The position numbers and the translations under genes are program-made. A stretch of DNA of 36,334 nucleotides from a bacterium (GTDB lineage Bacteria > SM23-31): contig JANQEH010000132.1 of assembly GCA_028278455.1 (NCBI GenBank), forward strand, positions 1 to 36,334. Direction: 5' to 3'. Shown here piece after piece: positions 1-8,088 of the stretch (positions within the stretch are counted from its first letter, which is position 1; the number at the start of each line of letters is the position of its first letter). The notes beneath the pieces were generated by a model. That model was not told the DNA's origin and made no database searches. It saw only the letters and a program-made list of their open reading frames with translations.

Positions 1-250
1 TTGTTTCAGTCAGCCATACGTCGTAAAGATCTGCATTTTTAAGTTTATATCCTTCACAGTTCGGATCTTTCTTTACTTTTTCTTCAAGCATCTGCTTTAC
101 TTCGGGATCTCTCTTCGAGACCTTTTCATCATGCCAGAAGCAGAATTCAGATCCATTGATTTGAGGCTCAGGGCATATACTGCCGTCTCTTCTTTGAAAA
201 GAACAGGTTCTCAATACCGGATTCTCAGAATTCGTATTTTCCTTACTCAT
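1..250 (-). CDS. N-terminal part of pentapeptide-repeat-type protein (cut by left edge)
   Basis: The reading frame starts at an ATG at 248-250 and runs off the left edge with no stop, giving 83 codons. The N-terminus has a small Cys/His cluster: C15, then DGSIC (C22), then FCFWHDE with the last Cys and His three residues apart. An acidic/basic linker (DPEVKQMLEEKVKKDP) follows, then LKNADLYDVWL, which has the A(D/N)LXX spacing of the first pentapeptide-repeat coils. Proteins with this Cys/His knuckle followed by pentapeptide repeats are a recognisable but functionally unassigned group. No Shine-Dalgarno is visible. It is the last visible member of the minus-strand run that starts with the MerR-like gene. 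The repeat domain itself lies outside the window, so the family call is inferred from the N-terminus. Confidence 0.55.
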   Translation of the reverse strand, partial: MSKENTNSENPVLRTCSFQRRDGSICPEPQINGSEFCFWHDEKVSKRDPEVKQMLEEKVKKDPNCEGYKLKNADLYDVWLTET

Positions 251-266
251 ACAGTTAGACCGTCGT

Positions 267-980
267 TTAGTATCTCAATCTTGGTTTAGAAGGTTTGGAT
301 CTCACTTCAAACTCACCAATATATAAATACTCACCTTTTTTTTCGTTATATTCTTCATGGATCACTTTCAAAAGCTTGATGCTTTTTTCTTCAACATCAA
401 GTTTTTGACTCGTCTTGAGGATCTTCAGGTTTTTGAGCACTGTTGCTGAGGAAAATCTGAATCCGCTTTCTTTTGCAGCATTTTCAACTGCATTTCTGAA
501 AGCTTCTTCCCTGTCTCTATTTCTGCCGTTCTTCTTACTATCAGAATATCCCTTTGATGTTACTACTGATACATTATCTCTGGGAAATTCGGTAATACTG
601 TGAATTCTATCCTGACTGTCTTTTGCCTGGAGCAGTACATCATTACCGACATAAGGTGTTACCTGCACCTTTGCATCAGTTTCCGGATATTTCAGACTTT
701 TATTGAGGCAGATCCCCTTAACATTTTTTCTGATTGTCCTCCCGGGAGGTATTTCTATCCATCCTTCACCTTCCGTCAGCATTATACTCTGATAATGAGA
801 AGAATTGGGATTAGTGATCTCAAACACCCTCCCCTTTTCAAGAAAGATCCTTTTAGCTTTATCTGATTTATTGGTAAGAAAGATCGTCATTTCGAAATCT
901 GTATGATAAGGTCTGAAATCAAGAGACAGGCATATAAATGTGATTGAGATAAGAATTAGTATTAATATAAATTTTCGCAT
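267..980 (-). CDS. Exported or membrane-anchored protein of unknown function
   Basis: 237 aa. The N-terminus has a short basic start (MRKF) and one long hydrophobic stretch (about residues 4-20), so it is exported or anchored. There is a Cys in the hydrophobic core, but the residues before it do not make a lipobox. The middle looks beta-rich. The C-terminal part (about 140-235) contains a KGYSDSKKNGRNRDREEAFRNAV-type segment rich in Ala and charged residues and then alternating strands. That faintly resembles LPP20/SIMPL-type alpha-beta domains of lipoproteins, but I would not assign it. It starts 11 nt after the stop of the HEAT-like gene and is probably cotranscribed with it. No clear Shine-Dalgarno. 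Function unknown. Confidence 0.6.
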   Translation of the reverse strand: MRKFILILILISITFICLSLDFRPYHTDFEMTIFLTNKSDKAKRIFLEKGRVFEITNPNSSHYQSIMLTEGEGWIEIPPGRTIRKNVKGICLNKSLKYPETDAKVQVTPYVGNDVLLQAKDSQDRIHSITEFPRDNVSVVTSKGYSDSKKNGRNRDREEAFRNAVENAAKESGFRFSSATVLKNLKILKTSQKLDVEEKSIKLLKVIHEEYNEKKGEYLYIGEFEVRSKPSKPRLRY

Positions 981-991
981 AATCAGTTATG

Positions 992-2020
992 TTATTTTAC
1001 AGTAACACTGTTAATTCTTATATTGATTTCGAGGTCCGGATCAAAACTGTTGATATTGTGATATGACACACTGCCTTCTTCTACAACAAGCAGCAGGTTT
1101 ATAGCTTCCGGATTGGGAAACAGCAGGGTTTCGCCATCAGTTTCCAGTTCCATCAGATTGATCAGGTTCAACTTGTCGCTTGCACCAAAATTTATCTTCC
1201 TCCAGAAAGCTCCCAGAGTGTTGATTCCCTCTTCTGTTGTCAGGATATTGGAATATACCTTTGAAAAAAGGTCTCCATAAGTGTCACCTGCCATACTTCT
1301 TAGCTCAAGTGTTTTCGGCAGTCTGTAAGCAGGATCGTCCGGATTCAATGATGTACTCTTGAATTCGTCGATTGCAGCTATCCTCTCTTTAATGAACTGA
1401 GCAACAGTCTTGTTTCCTCCTATAACTTCACGGCCGGCTTGCTTCTCAGTAAAGACAAATCCTCTCACTAATATTACCGCAGCTATTATTATCAACACGC
1501 TTAACGTGATCGAGAGATACTTTTTTTCATATAGATAGTTCAACACACCTGCAATGCCGCTTTTCTTTCCTTTTCCATTCAATTCATCTTCAAGATCCGA
1601 GATCCTTTTAATCTCGGGTTCAGGAGGTCTATCCTTCTTTTTTTTGGGCTTCTCCTCTATCGCTTTTTCATCTTTACCTTTTTCCCCGGTTAATTTCTCA
1701 CCCCTGAATACTTTTATCTCTTTCTGAAGTTTCTGTAAAGTGATTTTACCCGCATATTCCTTGGAGATTATAGCGGCGATCCTGACATCAGTTTCCGGAT
1801 CATTTTTACCGATCATATCAAGGAACTCAACAGCTTTATCTCCTCCAAGGACACCCAGGACCATGCTGATGCACTCTCTGATTGAAGGTTCCTTGTTGGG
1901 CAGGGTATTTATCAGATCGTCAACCAGTTCGTGCATTCTCGCCTGACATATCTCTACAGCTGCCGCTTCTCTCTCTGCAGAATTATCGCTTACTAACGAT
2001 TTTAATAACTTTGAACTCAT
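992..2020 (-). CDS. HEAT-like repeat protein with central transmembrane helix
   Basis: 342 aa. Residues 1-100 read as helical HEAT-like repeats: the start is amphipathic with VSDNSAEREAAAVEI, and a later repeat contains DPETDVRIAAI. A Lys/Glu/Pro-rich linker follows (about 104-140, including KPKKKKDRPPEPE), then one transmembrane helix (about 169-190) and a roughly 150-residue C-terminal domain without a motif I recognise. Given the basic linker before the helix, the HEAT part is probably cytoplasmic and the C-terminal part periplasmic; this topology is an inference. The gene lies between the FHA gene and the exported 237-aa protein in the same direction. A scaffold role for the FHA protein is possible but unsupported by direct evidence. 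Shine-Dalgarno is weak. Confidence 0.65.
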   Translation of the reverse strand: MSSKLLKSLVSDNSAEREAAAVEICQARMHELVDDLINTLPNKEPSIRECISMVLGVLGGDKAVEFLDMIGKNDPETDVRIAAIISKEYAGKITLQKLQKEIKVFRGEKLTGEKGKDEKAIEEKPKKKKDRPPEPEIKRISDLEDELNGKGKKSGIAGVLNYLYEKKYLSITLSVLIIIAAVILVRGFVFTEKQAGREVIGGNKTVAQFIKERIAAIDEFKSTSLNPDDPAYRLPKTLELRSMAGDTYGDLFSKVYSNILTTEEGINTLGAFWRKINFGASDKLNLINLMELETDGETLLFPNPEAINLLLVVEEGSVSYHNINSFDPDLEINIRINSVTVK

Positions 2021-2084
2021 GACTGAAAATTGAACTTATTCCCTTTCGTATATTATACCTGATAAAATCCTAAAAGGTCATTTT

Positions 2085-2300
2085 TTACAAATGATCCGCG
2101 GGAGAAATACTTTTATTTTGTAAAGACAGATTTATACCTGCATTACCGAGCCTCGAAAAGCAAGTCATAATTTTAGAATACTCCGGGACAAAAAGAATTC
2201 CAGACAGGCAGAGCAATAAGCAAACCGGTTCACCACCTTCAAATAAGATGAATGAATATAATAAAAAAATAGTCAAAGTACTAACAAAACCTATCAACAT
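2085..2300 (-). CDS. Possible small membrane protein
   Basis: 71 aa. An ATG at 2298-2300 is preceded by AGGA with a 6-nt spacer. The N-terminal half is strongly hydrophobic with two segments (about residues 3-20 and 25-41) that could form a helical hairpin. The C-terminal 30 residues are polar. It fills a gap of about 300 bp between the FHA gene and the HEAT-like gene on the same strand, which would otherwise be empty. Against it: no recognisable family, short length and an AT-rich background. It could be a real small membrane gene or a chance ORF. Confidence 0.35.
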   Translation of the reverse strand: MLIGFVSTLTIFLLYSFILFEGGEPVCLLLCLSGILFVPEYSKIMTCFSRLGNAGINLSLQNKSISPADHL

Positions 2301-2328
2301 ATAAATTCCTGGATAGTAGTTTTCTGTG

Positions 2329-3207
2329 CTAAAATACTTCTTCTTTAATCAAAGTCAATACTGTATTACCGATATAGATTTTGTCTCCTGATATAAGAAG
2401 ACATTTCGCTCCTTTTTCAACCGCTCCCGTATTTACTTTTCCACCATTTTTACCTTCCATAGTCACGGTTATGCCTTCATGTGACACATTTAGGATCAAA
2501 TGCTTTCTTGAAAGAGAATGATCGTCCCTGTTAAGCTGAATATCGGCATCCCTTCCTCTTCCAATACAGTATGTTCCTTCTTTCAGAGACATTTTCCTTT
2601 TCTTCTCTTGATCTTTGATTTCGAGCAAGCAGCATTCATCATGCCCGGATTTCATGGTTATATCTGGTTCTTGATCCGGATTCAGCAGCCTGCTCACAAA
2701 TCTGCCGTTTTTCATTTTTGTAGCTTCCGGCGGCGGTATGCATGTTCTGGATAGATCATTCCTGGAAAAAGGCACAGCTTTAAAAAGTTTATTTTTTTCA
2801 TAAACAGGATATTTCATTGATGACCTGATGTCATGCTTGCAATTGATTGAAAAATCACCTTTATTCAGAGCAGCATCTGTCTCTACAGAAACATTTATTT
2901 CACTTTTCGGTTTCTCCACTCCCCACTTTTGAAGTTCTTTATCGAGGATTTTTTTTAGTTCCTTAACCAGTATATCTTCGACGCTCTTTCTCAATGCCCT
3001 GTCTTCCGGTGAAAAATTAACTACAAATCCAGTTGGCAGGTTGGAGCTGCCGCTATGGTTGATTCTGTTTTTCTTTGCTGTTGAAAGAAGCTTCTCCGAA
3101 ATGAAATATAAAGGTATCTTCTCAAAGGAAATATCTTCGGCTTCTTCCTTTTTGAAAAGTCTCCACATTTTTTTTAATAGCAGGGAAATCCCTTTTACAA
3201 AGATCAT
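2329..3207 (-). CDS. FHA-domain protein with DUF3662-like (FhaA-type) N-terminus
   Basis: 292 aa. The C-terminal 90 residues are a forkhead-associated domain with the canonical signature: YCIGRGRDADIQL (about 214-226), SLSRKH (231-236), and the GD-x-IYIGNT strand near 274-282. FHA domains bind phosphothreonine peptides. The N-terminal half (about 25-125) resembles the DUF3662 domain of FhaA-type proteins: a variable start, then GFVVNFSPEDRALRKS, a helical stretch, and a VETDAALNKGDFSINC-like strand pair. The middle (about 130-205) is low-similarity linker. No signal peptide, so cytoplasmic. The start ATG has GAGG four nt upstream. It begins 7 nt after the MerR-like gene, so the two are almost surely cotranscribed. 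No Ser/Thr kinase is visible in the window; its partner kinase, if any, is elsewhere. Confidence 0.8.
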   Translation of the reverse strand: MIFVKGISLLLKKMWRLFKKEEAEDISFEKIPLYFISEKLLSTAKKNRINHSGSSNLPTGFVVNFSPEDRALRKSVEDILVKELKKILDKELQKWGVEKPKSEINVSVETDAALNKGDFSINCKHDIRSSMKYPVYEKNKLFKAVPFSRNDLSRTCIPPPEATKMKNGRFVSRLLNPDQEPDITMKSGHDECCLLEIKDQEKKRKMSLKEGTYCIGRGRDADIQLNRDDHSLSRKHLILNVSHEGITVTMEGKNGGKVNTGAVEKGAKCLLISGDKIYIGNTVLTLIKEEVF

Positions 3208-3214
3208 AAAACCT

Positions 3215-3418
3215 CTACAAGTTTCTCTTCTTTTTATCCCGGATTATCTTTCTTATCTCGTCGACATTATCTTCTGAAAAGAGTCTCCAACCGCGCCAGT
3301 CTTTCTCGACTTTTTTTATCATCCCCTCTTTTTCCCATTTGAACAGTGTGTTCTTTGTTACGTCGAGCTCGGTACAGACTTCGCTGGTAGAATATGTCTT
3401 CTTTATTTTCTTTATCAT
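3215..3418 (-). CDS. MerR-type helix-turn-helix mini-protein
   Basis: 67 aa. It reads as a lone MerR/HTH_17-type DNA-binding domain: YSTSEVCTELDVTKNTLFKWEKEGMI is the helix-turn-helix, and the following WRLFSEDNVDEIRKII is the wing and helix typical of MerR N-termini. There is no effector or dimerisation domain, so it acts as a small DNA-binding protein or architectural/excisionase-like factor. The start ATG has AGGGA about 6 nt upstream. It heads the group with the FHA gene (7-nt gap). An AT-rich dyad lies about 80 bp upstream and could be an operator. Specific target unknown. Confidence 0.75.
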   Translation of the reverse strand: MIKKIKKTYSTSEVCTELDVTKNTLFKWEKEGMIKKVEKDWRGWRLFSEDNVDEIRKIIRDKKKRNL

Positions 3419-3493
3419 TTATTTCCCTTTCAATATTATTATCGGAAATAAATCTGTAGACTTTAATTACTTTTTATATTTATAATAAAATGT

Positions 3494-3512
3494 ATAATAA
3501 TTATATTATTAT
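3494..3512. repeat. AT-rich inverted repeat upstream of the MerR-like gene
   Basis: Two perfect 8-bp arms (ATAATAAT and ATTATTAT) flank a 3-bp centre. It lies in the roughly 200-bp AT-rich gap between exbD and the MerR-like gene, about 75-95 bp upstream of that start codon. A TTGATA hexamer on the minus strand overlaps its edge. It may be an operator for the small HTH protein, but the pure A/T composition makes a chance match likely. Confidence 0.25.
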
Positions 3513-3621
3513 CAATTGGTATACTTTATATACTTGATAGTAATATTTTTGACAACAAAAAGCAAGTGTTTTTTGCCTGAATTGAAGATATTTTATTTTG
3601 GGTTAGCTCGGTTGCGAAAGG

Positions 3622-4026
3622 TTATTTAATTTTCTCTGTAGTAGCTATTATGATTCTTGGGATCCCCACAAGTTTTGCGGCATCCATTACCATCACTATC
3701 ACACCGTGTTTCACTTCTTTATCCGCTTTAAGGATCAGCGATGCAGTTATATTCTGCTCATGTTCTTCTTTAAGCTTAGTTTCCAATGTCTCGAGAGTGA
3801 TTTCTTCACTATTGAGAGTCATGTCACCATCGGGAGTGATTTGAAGGACAAGGTCTTTGATTTCTTTCATTGTGCTTGTTTCTGATTCCGGGAGCTCCAG
3901 GTCCATCCCGGGTTTTTCTATGAATGTGGATGACACCATAAAAAAGATAAGCAAAAGGAATAGTACATCGATTAGCGATGTAATATTTATTAGGACTTTT
4001 TTCTTCTTTTTTACTCTAAGTCTCAT
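3622..4026 (-). CDS. exbD: ExbD/TolR-family proton-channel protein
   Basis: 134 aa, the usual length for ExbD. One N-terminal transmembrane helix follows a very basic start (MRLRVKKKKKV). It includes NITSLIDVLFLLLIFFMVSS with the conserved Asp (about residue 19) that carries the proton path. The periplasmic remainder has the ExbD fold pattern, ending in VKHGVIVMVMDAAKLVGIPRIIIAT. With ExbB it forms the inner-membrane motor that energises a TonB-type transducer. It lies 17 nt after exbB and is the last gene of the tonB-exbB-exbD operon. No strong Shine-Dalgarno, so it is probably translated by coupling to exbB. TolR is the alternative, but the adjacent TonB favours ExbD. Confidence 0.9.
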   Translation of the reverse strand: MRLRVKKKKKVLINITSLIDVLFLLLIFFMVSSTFIEKPGMDLELPESETSTMKEIKDLVLQITPDGDMTLNSEEITLETLETKLKEEHEQNITASLILKADKEVKHGVIVMVMDAAKLVGIPRIIIATTEKIK

Positions 4027-4043
4027 ATTAAGTCGTTTTCATT

Positions 4044-4658
4044 CTAAGTGTTATCAGAAAAGCTTTGTATCTTATGAATTAAACTTGTCGAATATTTTTC
4101 GATCTCGATTATCAGATTCTCGGTCTTGCTGGTAAAAGTATTATAAAAGATCAGCGAAAATATACCGATTGACAAACCGGCTACGGTTGTGATTAATGCC
4201 TGAGAAATTCCGCTTGAAAGCGGTGCTGTCTTAGCCACACCCTCAAGTGTTATACCGTCAAACACTTCTATCATTCCCAGAACTGTTCCAAGCAGGCCAA
4301 GCAGGGGGGCAACGCCAGCTATAGTTTCAAGGATTACAAGCCCCTTTTCAAGTCTTCTCAATTCCTGCCTCCCCTGGTCTTCGATAGCTGTGTTAATCTC
4401 AACAGGTTCGAGTTTTTCTGTATTCAATGCTGCCAATACAAGATTTGAAAACACATCATTATTCTGCTCGCAGAATGACCTGACTACATGGACATCATCC
4501 TTACCGTTGATATTACTGATTATCGTATTAGTCTCTGGTTTAATGATCTTGTTTCTTCTCAGTGAGTAAAGCCTCTCTATAACGATAGCTACAGAGAGTA
4601 CTGAACATATTCCGAGGGGGATCATCATGAAACCGCCTTCTAATATAGTCTCCCACAT
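4044..4658 (-). CDS. exbB: ExbB/TolQ/MotA-family proton-channel protein
   Basis: 204 aa with three hydrophobic segments, as in ExbB/TolQ: near residues 10-28, about 108-130 and about 150-170. The conserved block LETIAGVAPLLGLLGTVLGMIEVF and, further on, SGISQALITTVAGLSIGI are diagnostic of the MotA/TolQ/ExbB channel domain. It forms the pentameric stator through which protons flow, with ExbD in its pore. It is located between the TonB-like gene (18-nt gap) and exbD (17-nt gap). GGAG lies about 10 nt before the ATG. The family call is solid; the ExbB versus TolQ choice rests on the TonB neighbour. Confidence 0.9.
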   Translation of the reverse strand: MWETILEGGFMMIPLGICSVLSVAIVIERLYSLRRNKIIKPETNTIISNINGKDDVHVVRSFCEQNNDVFSNLVLAALNTEKLEPVEINTAIEDQGRQELRRLEKGLVILETIAGVAPLLGLLGTVLGMIEVFDGITLEGVAKTAPLSSGISQALITTVAGLSIGIFSLIFYNTFTSKTENLIIEIEKYSTSLIHKIQSFSDNT

Positions 4659-4676
4659 CTCAATTCTACTCCACGT

Positions 4677-5522
4677 TTATCTTCTGATTGTAAATTCGAA
4701 ATATCCAGTAACTACAAGCTCTTTTTCCGGAAAGTCAGCAGGCAGCGGTTTAAAGGGAAAAGAGTATTTAACCGCATTGATACTCGTCTCCTTTAGAGCT
4801 TCACTACCCTTATAATCAAGTACCTGTAATGTCTTTATATCCCCTTCCCTCGTAATTGTGAACCTGATTACATACCATCCTGAGATCAGACCTAATTTGG
4901 TAAAAGCCGGAGGAGGTGTTACATTCCTCCCTATCCTCTTCTTCAACTCAAGCATATAAGGAGCAAAATCCCATTCATAAGTACTTAGCGAGAATCCCCC
5001 GAGATCACGTGCATTTTTGAACTGATTATCCGGATCGCTATTTGAAGAATTCATCAGTAGTTCATTCATATCAGCCTGGTTCTTGTTATTCTCAGTGATA
5101 TTTCCCAGGTCAAATTTTTCCGTACTGAATCCAGTCTCTGTTTCCATTGGTTGTTTTTTCATCAGACCGGATATATCCATCTCCTGTCCGGGTAATTCAG
5201 CTGAACGTGAAAAGCCTTCAGAATGCGGTCTGTTAGCTTCCATTTCCATTCCTGCCAGATTATCACTTGCTATTGTATTTTTATCTGACACTAGATCCGC
5301 ATCAGCAGGTGCCTGCTCAGTCTCAAATGCGGGATTGGATTCAACTATTTCAAATACCAGTCTTTTTTCCACTTCCCTCATTGGAGCGGCAAGTGATGTC
5401 TTTACAGGGATTATCCCTTCCGATACGTTCATCAGAAGGACGAAAAGCAGATGCAGCAGGAGAGAAAGTGCAATCCCTATCTGTATTCTATAGTCTTCCG
5501 GTATTTCAATTTTTTTGATCAT
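4677..5522 (-). CDS. tonB: TonB-family energy transducer
   Basis: 281 aa from the ATG at 5520-5522. One N-terminal membrane helix (about 12-33) contains SLLLH, matching the Ser-x3-His pair in the TonB membrane anchor that senses the ExbB/D motor. A long low-complexity periplasmic spacer rich in Glu, Asn and Ser follows, instead of the Pro-Lys spacer of E. coli TonB. The C-terminal 85 residues carry the TonB_C pattern: ISGWYVIRFTITREGDI, then SINAVKYSFPFKPLP, and a final beta strand (ELVVTGYFEFTI). The frame is open back to a TTG at 5579, but that TTG lies in the T-tract of the clpC terminator and would add an unlikely 19 residues, so the ATG is preferred. A promoter sits directly before this ATG. 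It is the first gene of tonB-exbB-exbD. Confidence 0.85.
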   Translation of the reverse strand: MIKKIEIPEDYRIQIGIALSLLLHLLFVLLMNVSEGIIPVKTSLAAPMREVEKRLVFEIVESNPAFETEQAPADADLVSDKNTIASDNLAGMEMEANRPHSEGFSRSAELPGQEMDISGLMKKQPMETETGFSTEKFDLGNITENNKNQADMNELLMNSSNSDPDNQFKNARDLGGFSLSTYEWDFAPYMLELKKRIGRNVTPPPAFTKLGLISGWYVIRFTITREGDIKTLQVLDYKGSEALKETSINAVKYSFPFKPLPADFPEKELVVTGYFEFTIRR

Positions 5523-5528
5523 TAGTAT

Positions 5529-5558
5529 ATTGTACAAATAATAAACAAAAAATGTCCA
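5529..5558 (-). promoter_or_regulatory. Candidate promoter of tonB-exbB-exbD (possibly leaderless)
   Basis: On the minus strand, TGGACA (5553-5558) and TACAAT (5529-5534) are separated by 18 bp; each matches the sigma70 consensus at 5 of 6 positions. Only 6 nt separate the -10 box from the tonB ATG, so transcription would start at or next to the start codon. There is no Shine-Dalgarno in front of this ATG. The promoter lies just downstream of the clpC terminator, as expected for a new transcription unit. Confidence 0.45.
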
Positions 5559-5574
5559 AAATATTTTTTCGATA

Positions 5575-5600
5575 AACAAAAAACCCCGTTTTCACGGGGT
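5575..5600 (-). terminator. Rho-independent terminator of clpC
   Basis: On the minus strand a perfect 6-bp GC-rich stem (ACCCCG/CGGGGT, 5594-5599 with 5582-5587) with a 6-nt loop is followed directly by TTTTTTGTTT. It lies about 30 nt after the clpC stop codon and points in the clpC direction. It separates the prfB-to-clpC run from tonB. Confidence 0.85.
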
Positions 5601-5631
5601 AATTTATGATAATCATTAAAATATTTTCATA

Positions 5632-8088
5632 CTAATTTTTACCGACATCAAGAGCCTTAGCTGCTTCATCAGTAAATCCGAGTTTATCTCCTTTGATAAC
5701 AACCTTAATTTTGGCTCCGTCCATGAATTTGCCTTTGAGTATCTCCTCAGCAAGTGGATCTTCCACAAATTTCTGTATAGCTCTTTTAAGCGGTCTGGCG
5801 CCAAGTACCGGATCGTAACCTTCCTTTGCGAGGAACTTTTTTGCGCCTGATGTAAGCTCAACCGTAATATTCTTATCATCGAGCTTAGCCAGCATCTCTT
5901 TCAGCTCCAATTCAACGATATCAAGCATATCTTTCTCTGAAAGAGCTCTGAAAACAATGGTATCATCAATCCTGTTCAGAAACTCAGGATTAAAGACATT
6001 CTTTATGCTCTCGATGATCTTACCTTTCATCTTGTCATAAGAGATACCTTCTTCATCTGAACTGAAACCGAAGGAAACGCTCTTATTTATATCGCGCGCA
6101 CCAACATTAGATGTCATAATAAGAATGGAATTCTTGAAATCTACCTTTCTTCCAAGGCTGTCTGTCAACCTGCCGTCATCGAGAACCTGCAACAGGACAT
6201 TGAATACATCCGGATGGGCTTTCTCGATCTCGTCAAGGAGTACGACCGAATAGGGTTTACGCCTTACACGTTCTGTAAGCTGTCCCCCTTCTTCATAACC
6301 AACATAACCGGGAGGCGCTCCTGTTAGTCTTGAGCTCGTGAATTTCTCCATATATTCCGACATATCTATTCTAATAAGGGCATTTTCATCTTCAAATAAA
6401 TATTTTGCCAGCTCTTTGGCAAGGAGGGTTTTTCCAACTCCCGACGGGCCGAGGAAAATGAACGAACCTATAGGCCGGTTTGGGTCCTTGAGCCCTGCCC
6501 TGGTTCTTTGGATCGCCTTTGCCAGCGTAGTAAGAGCTTCATTCTGGCCAATTATGCTATTCTGGAGTTCATCCTCCATTTTAAGAAGTTTTTCTGATTC
6601 GGTCTGAGCAACACGCTTTACCGGGATACCTGTCATCATCGCTACTACTTCAGCAACATGTTCATCCGTTACTTCCACCCTGCTGTCAACCTCATTTTTC
6701 TCCCAGTCTGACTTAATAAGATCGAGGCTTTCCTTTGCTTTTCTTTCTTCATCTCGCAGCCTTGCAGCTTCTTCAAAATTCTGGTTTTGTACTGCAGATT
6801 CTTTCTTGTTCTTCAATTTGCTGACAGATTTTTCAGCCTCGATCAGGTCAACCGGTACTACAAGATTTGTAAGATGGACTCTCGAACCTGTCTCGTCCAG
6901 AACATCGATAGCTTTATCCGGCAGGAATTTATCTGTAATATATCTGTCGCTCAGCTTTACAGCAGTTTGTATTGCACCATCACTATACTTCACCCGGTGA
7001 TGGTCCTCATACCTGCTTTTAAGCCCATGAAGGATCGCAAGTGTTTCTTCCGCAGACGGAGGATCGACCATAAGTTTCTGAAATCTTCTCTCAAGGGCCC
7101 CATCCTTTTCTATGTACTGACGGTACTCATCATATGTTGTGGCGCCTATACACTGAAGCTCGCCTCTTGAGAGAGCAGGTTTGAACATGTTGGATGCATC
7201 AAGAGAGCCTGATGCTCCTCCGGCTCCGACAATAGTGTGCAGCTCATCTATAAAAAGAATAATATCCCTGTTCTTTTCGATCTCGGCCATAACAGCTTTC
7301 ATTCTCTCTTCGAACTGCCCGCGGTATTTCGTACCGGCAACCAGGGCGCCGAGATCAAGCGTTATTATCCTCTTGTTATGGAGAGTCCGCGGTACTTTCT
7401 GATCGATGATCCTGATTGCAAGCGCTTCAGCCAGAGCTGTTTTACCTACACCCGGTTCACCAATGAGAACGGGATTGTTTTTCTTTCTGCGGCTGAGTAT
7501 CTGGGCAAGACGTTCAATTTCCTCATCTCTGCCAATAATTGGATCAAGTTTATTCTGTGTTGCCAGAGCTGTAAGATCCCTGCCGAAATGATCTAGAGCC
7601 GGGGTTTTTGACTTTTTACCGCCTTTTTCGGTCTTCTCCTGTGTCGGCTCGCTACCCTGGACTATCGACTCGAGTTCACGTTTAACCGTATCATAGTCTA
7701 TATCGAAATTCATCAATATCTGGGCAGCCATTCCATCTTTTTCTTTGGTCAGGGAAAGAAGGAGATGTTCCGTACCGATAATATCCGAATTAAAATTCTT
7801 TGCCTCTATATATGTTCCTTTAAGGATCCTTTCAGCACGTTTGGTCAGGGGAAGATTACCGATAGTCATCGTTCCGCCTGTCGATTTCACGGTTTCTTCA
7901 ATTGTCTTTTTTAGCTCTTCAAGATCAACGTTCAGGTTTTTCAGTATCTCTATTGCAATACCATCACCTTCACGCAGCAGACCCAGCAAGATATGCTCGG
8001 AACCTATATAATCATGTCCGAGTCTGACAGCTTCCTCACGGGAAAACTGTATCACCATCTGAACTCTATGCGAAAAATTATTCTTCAT
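5632..8088 (-). CDS. clpC: ClpC-type AAA+ protein unfoldase
   Basis: 818 aa, the normal ClpC length. The order is: two Clp_N repeats (about 3-145); a D1 AAA module with Walker A GEPGVGKT (210-217) and Walker B ending in DELH (281-284); a short middle domain (about 410-465) with a UVR-like NQNFEEAARLRDEE segment, as in ClpC and unlike ClpB; a D2 module with GPSGVGKT (547-554) and LLDEIEKAHPD (617-627); and a ClpB_D2-small C-terminus. The ClpP-docking loop reads FGF (about 673-675), a variant of the usual (I/L/V)-G-F. ClpC unfolds substrates, including arginine-phosphorylated proteins marked by McsB, and feeds them to ClpP. The start has AGGAGA at good spacing. It follows mcsB after 187 bp that hold a candidate promoter. 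Confidence 0.97.
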   Translation of the reverse strand: MKNNFSHRVQMVIQFSREEAVRLGHDYIGSEHILLGLLREGDGIAIEILKNLNVDLEELKKTIEETVKSTGGTMTIGNLPLTKRAERILKGTYIEAKNFNSDIIGTEHLLLSLTKEKDGMAAQILMNFDIDYDTVKRELESIVQGSEPTQEKTEKGGKKSKTPALDHFGRDLTALATQNKLDPIIGRDEEIERLAQILSRRKKNNPVLIGEPGVGKTALAEALAIRIIDQKVPRTLHNKRIITLDLGALVAGTKYRGQFEERMKAVMAEIEKNRDIILFIDELHTIVGAGGASGSLDASNMFKPALSRGELQCIGATTYDEYRQYIEKDGALERRFQKLMVDPPSAEETLAILHGLKSRYEDHHRVKYSDGAIQTAVKLSDRYITDKFLPDKAIDVLDETGSRVHLTNLVVPVDLIEAEKSVSKLKNKKESAVQNQNFEEAARLRDEERKAKESLDLIKSDWEKNEVDSRVEVTDEHVAEVVAMMTGIPVKRVAQTESEKLLKMEDELQNSIIGQNEALTTLAKAIQRTRAGLKDPNRPIGSFIFLGPSGVGKTLLAKELAKYLFEDENALIRIDMSEYMEKFTSSRLTGAPPGYVGYEEGGQLTERVRRKPYSVVLLDEIEKAHPDVFNVLLQVLDDGRLTDSLGRKVDFKNSILIMTSNVGARDINKSVSFGFSSDEEGISYDKMKGKIIESIKNVFNPEFLNRIDDTIVFRALSEKDMLDIVELELKEMLAKLDDKNITVELTSGAKKFLAKEGYDPVLGARPLKRAIQKFVEDPLAEEILKGKFMDGAKIKVVIKGDKLGFTDEAAKALDVGKN

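Noticed and set aside
5083-5493. 136-aa plus-strand reading frame
   Set aside because: Antisense to tonB, Ser/Ile-rich shadow sequence with no motif.
5523-5579. TTG start adding 19 residues to tonB
   Set aside because: It lies in the T-tract of the clpC terminator, has no Shine-Dalgarno, and would precede the candidate promoter boxes.
5616-5879. 87-aa minus-strand reading frame
   Set aside because: Overlaps the C-terminal end of clpC in another frame and has no independent support.
6787-7170. 127-aa plus-strand reading frame
   Set aside because: Antisense to the clpC D1/middle region; shadow of a strongly conserved gene.
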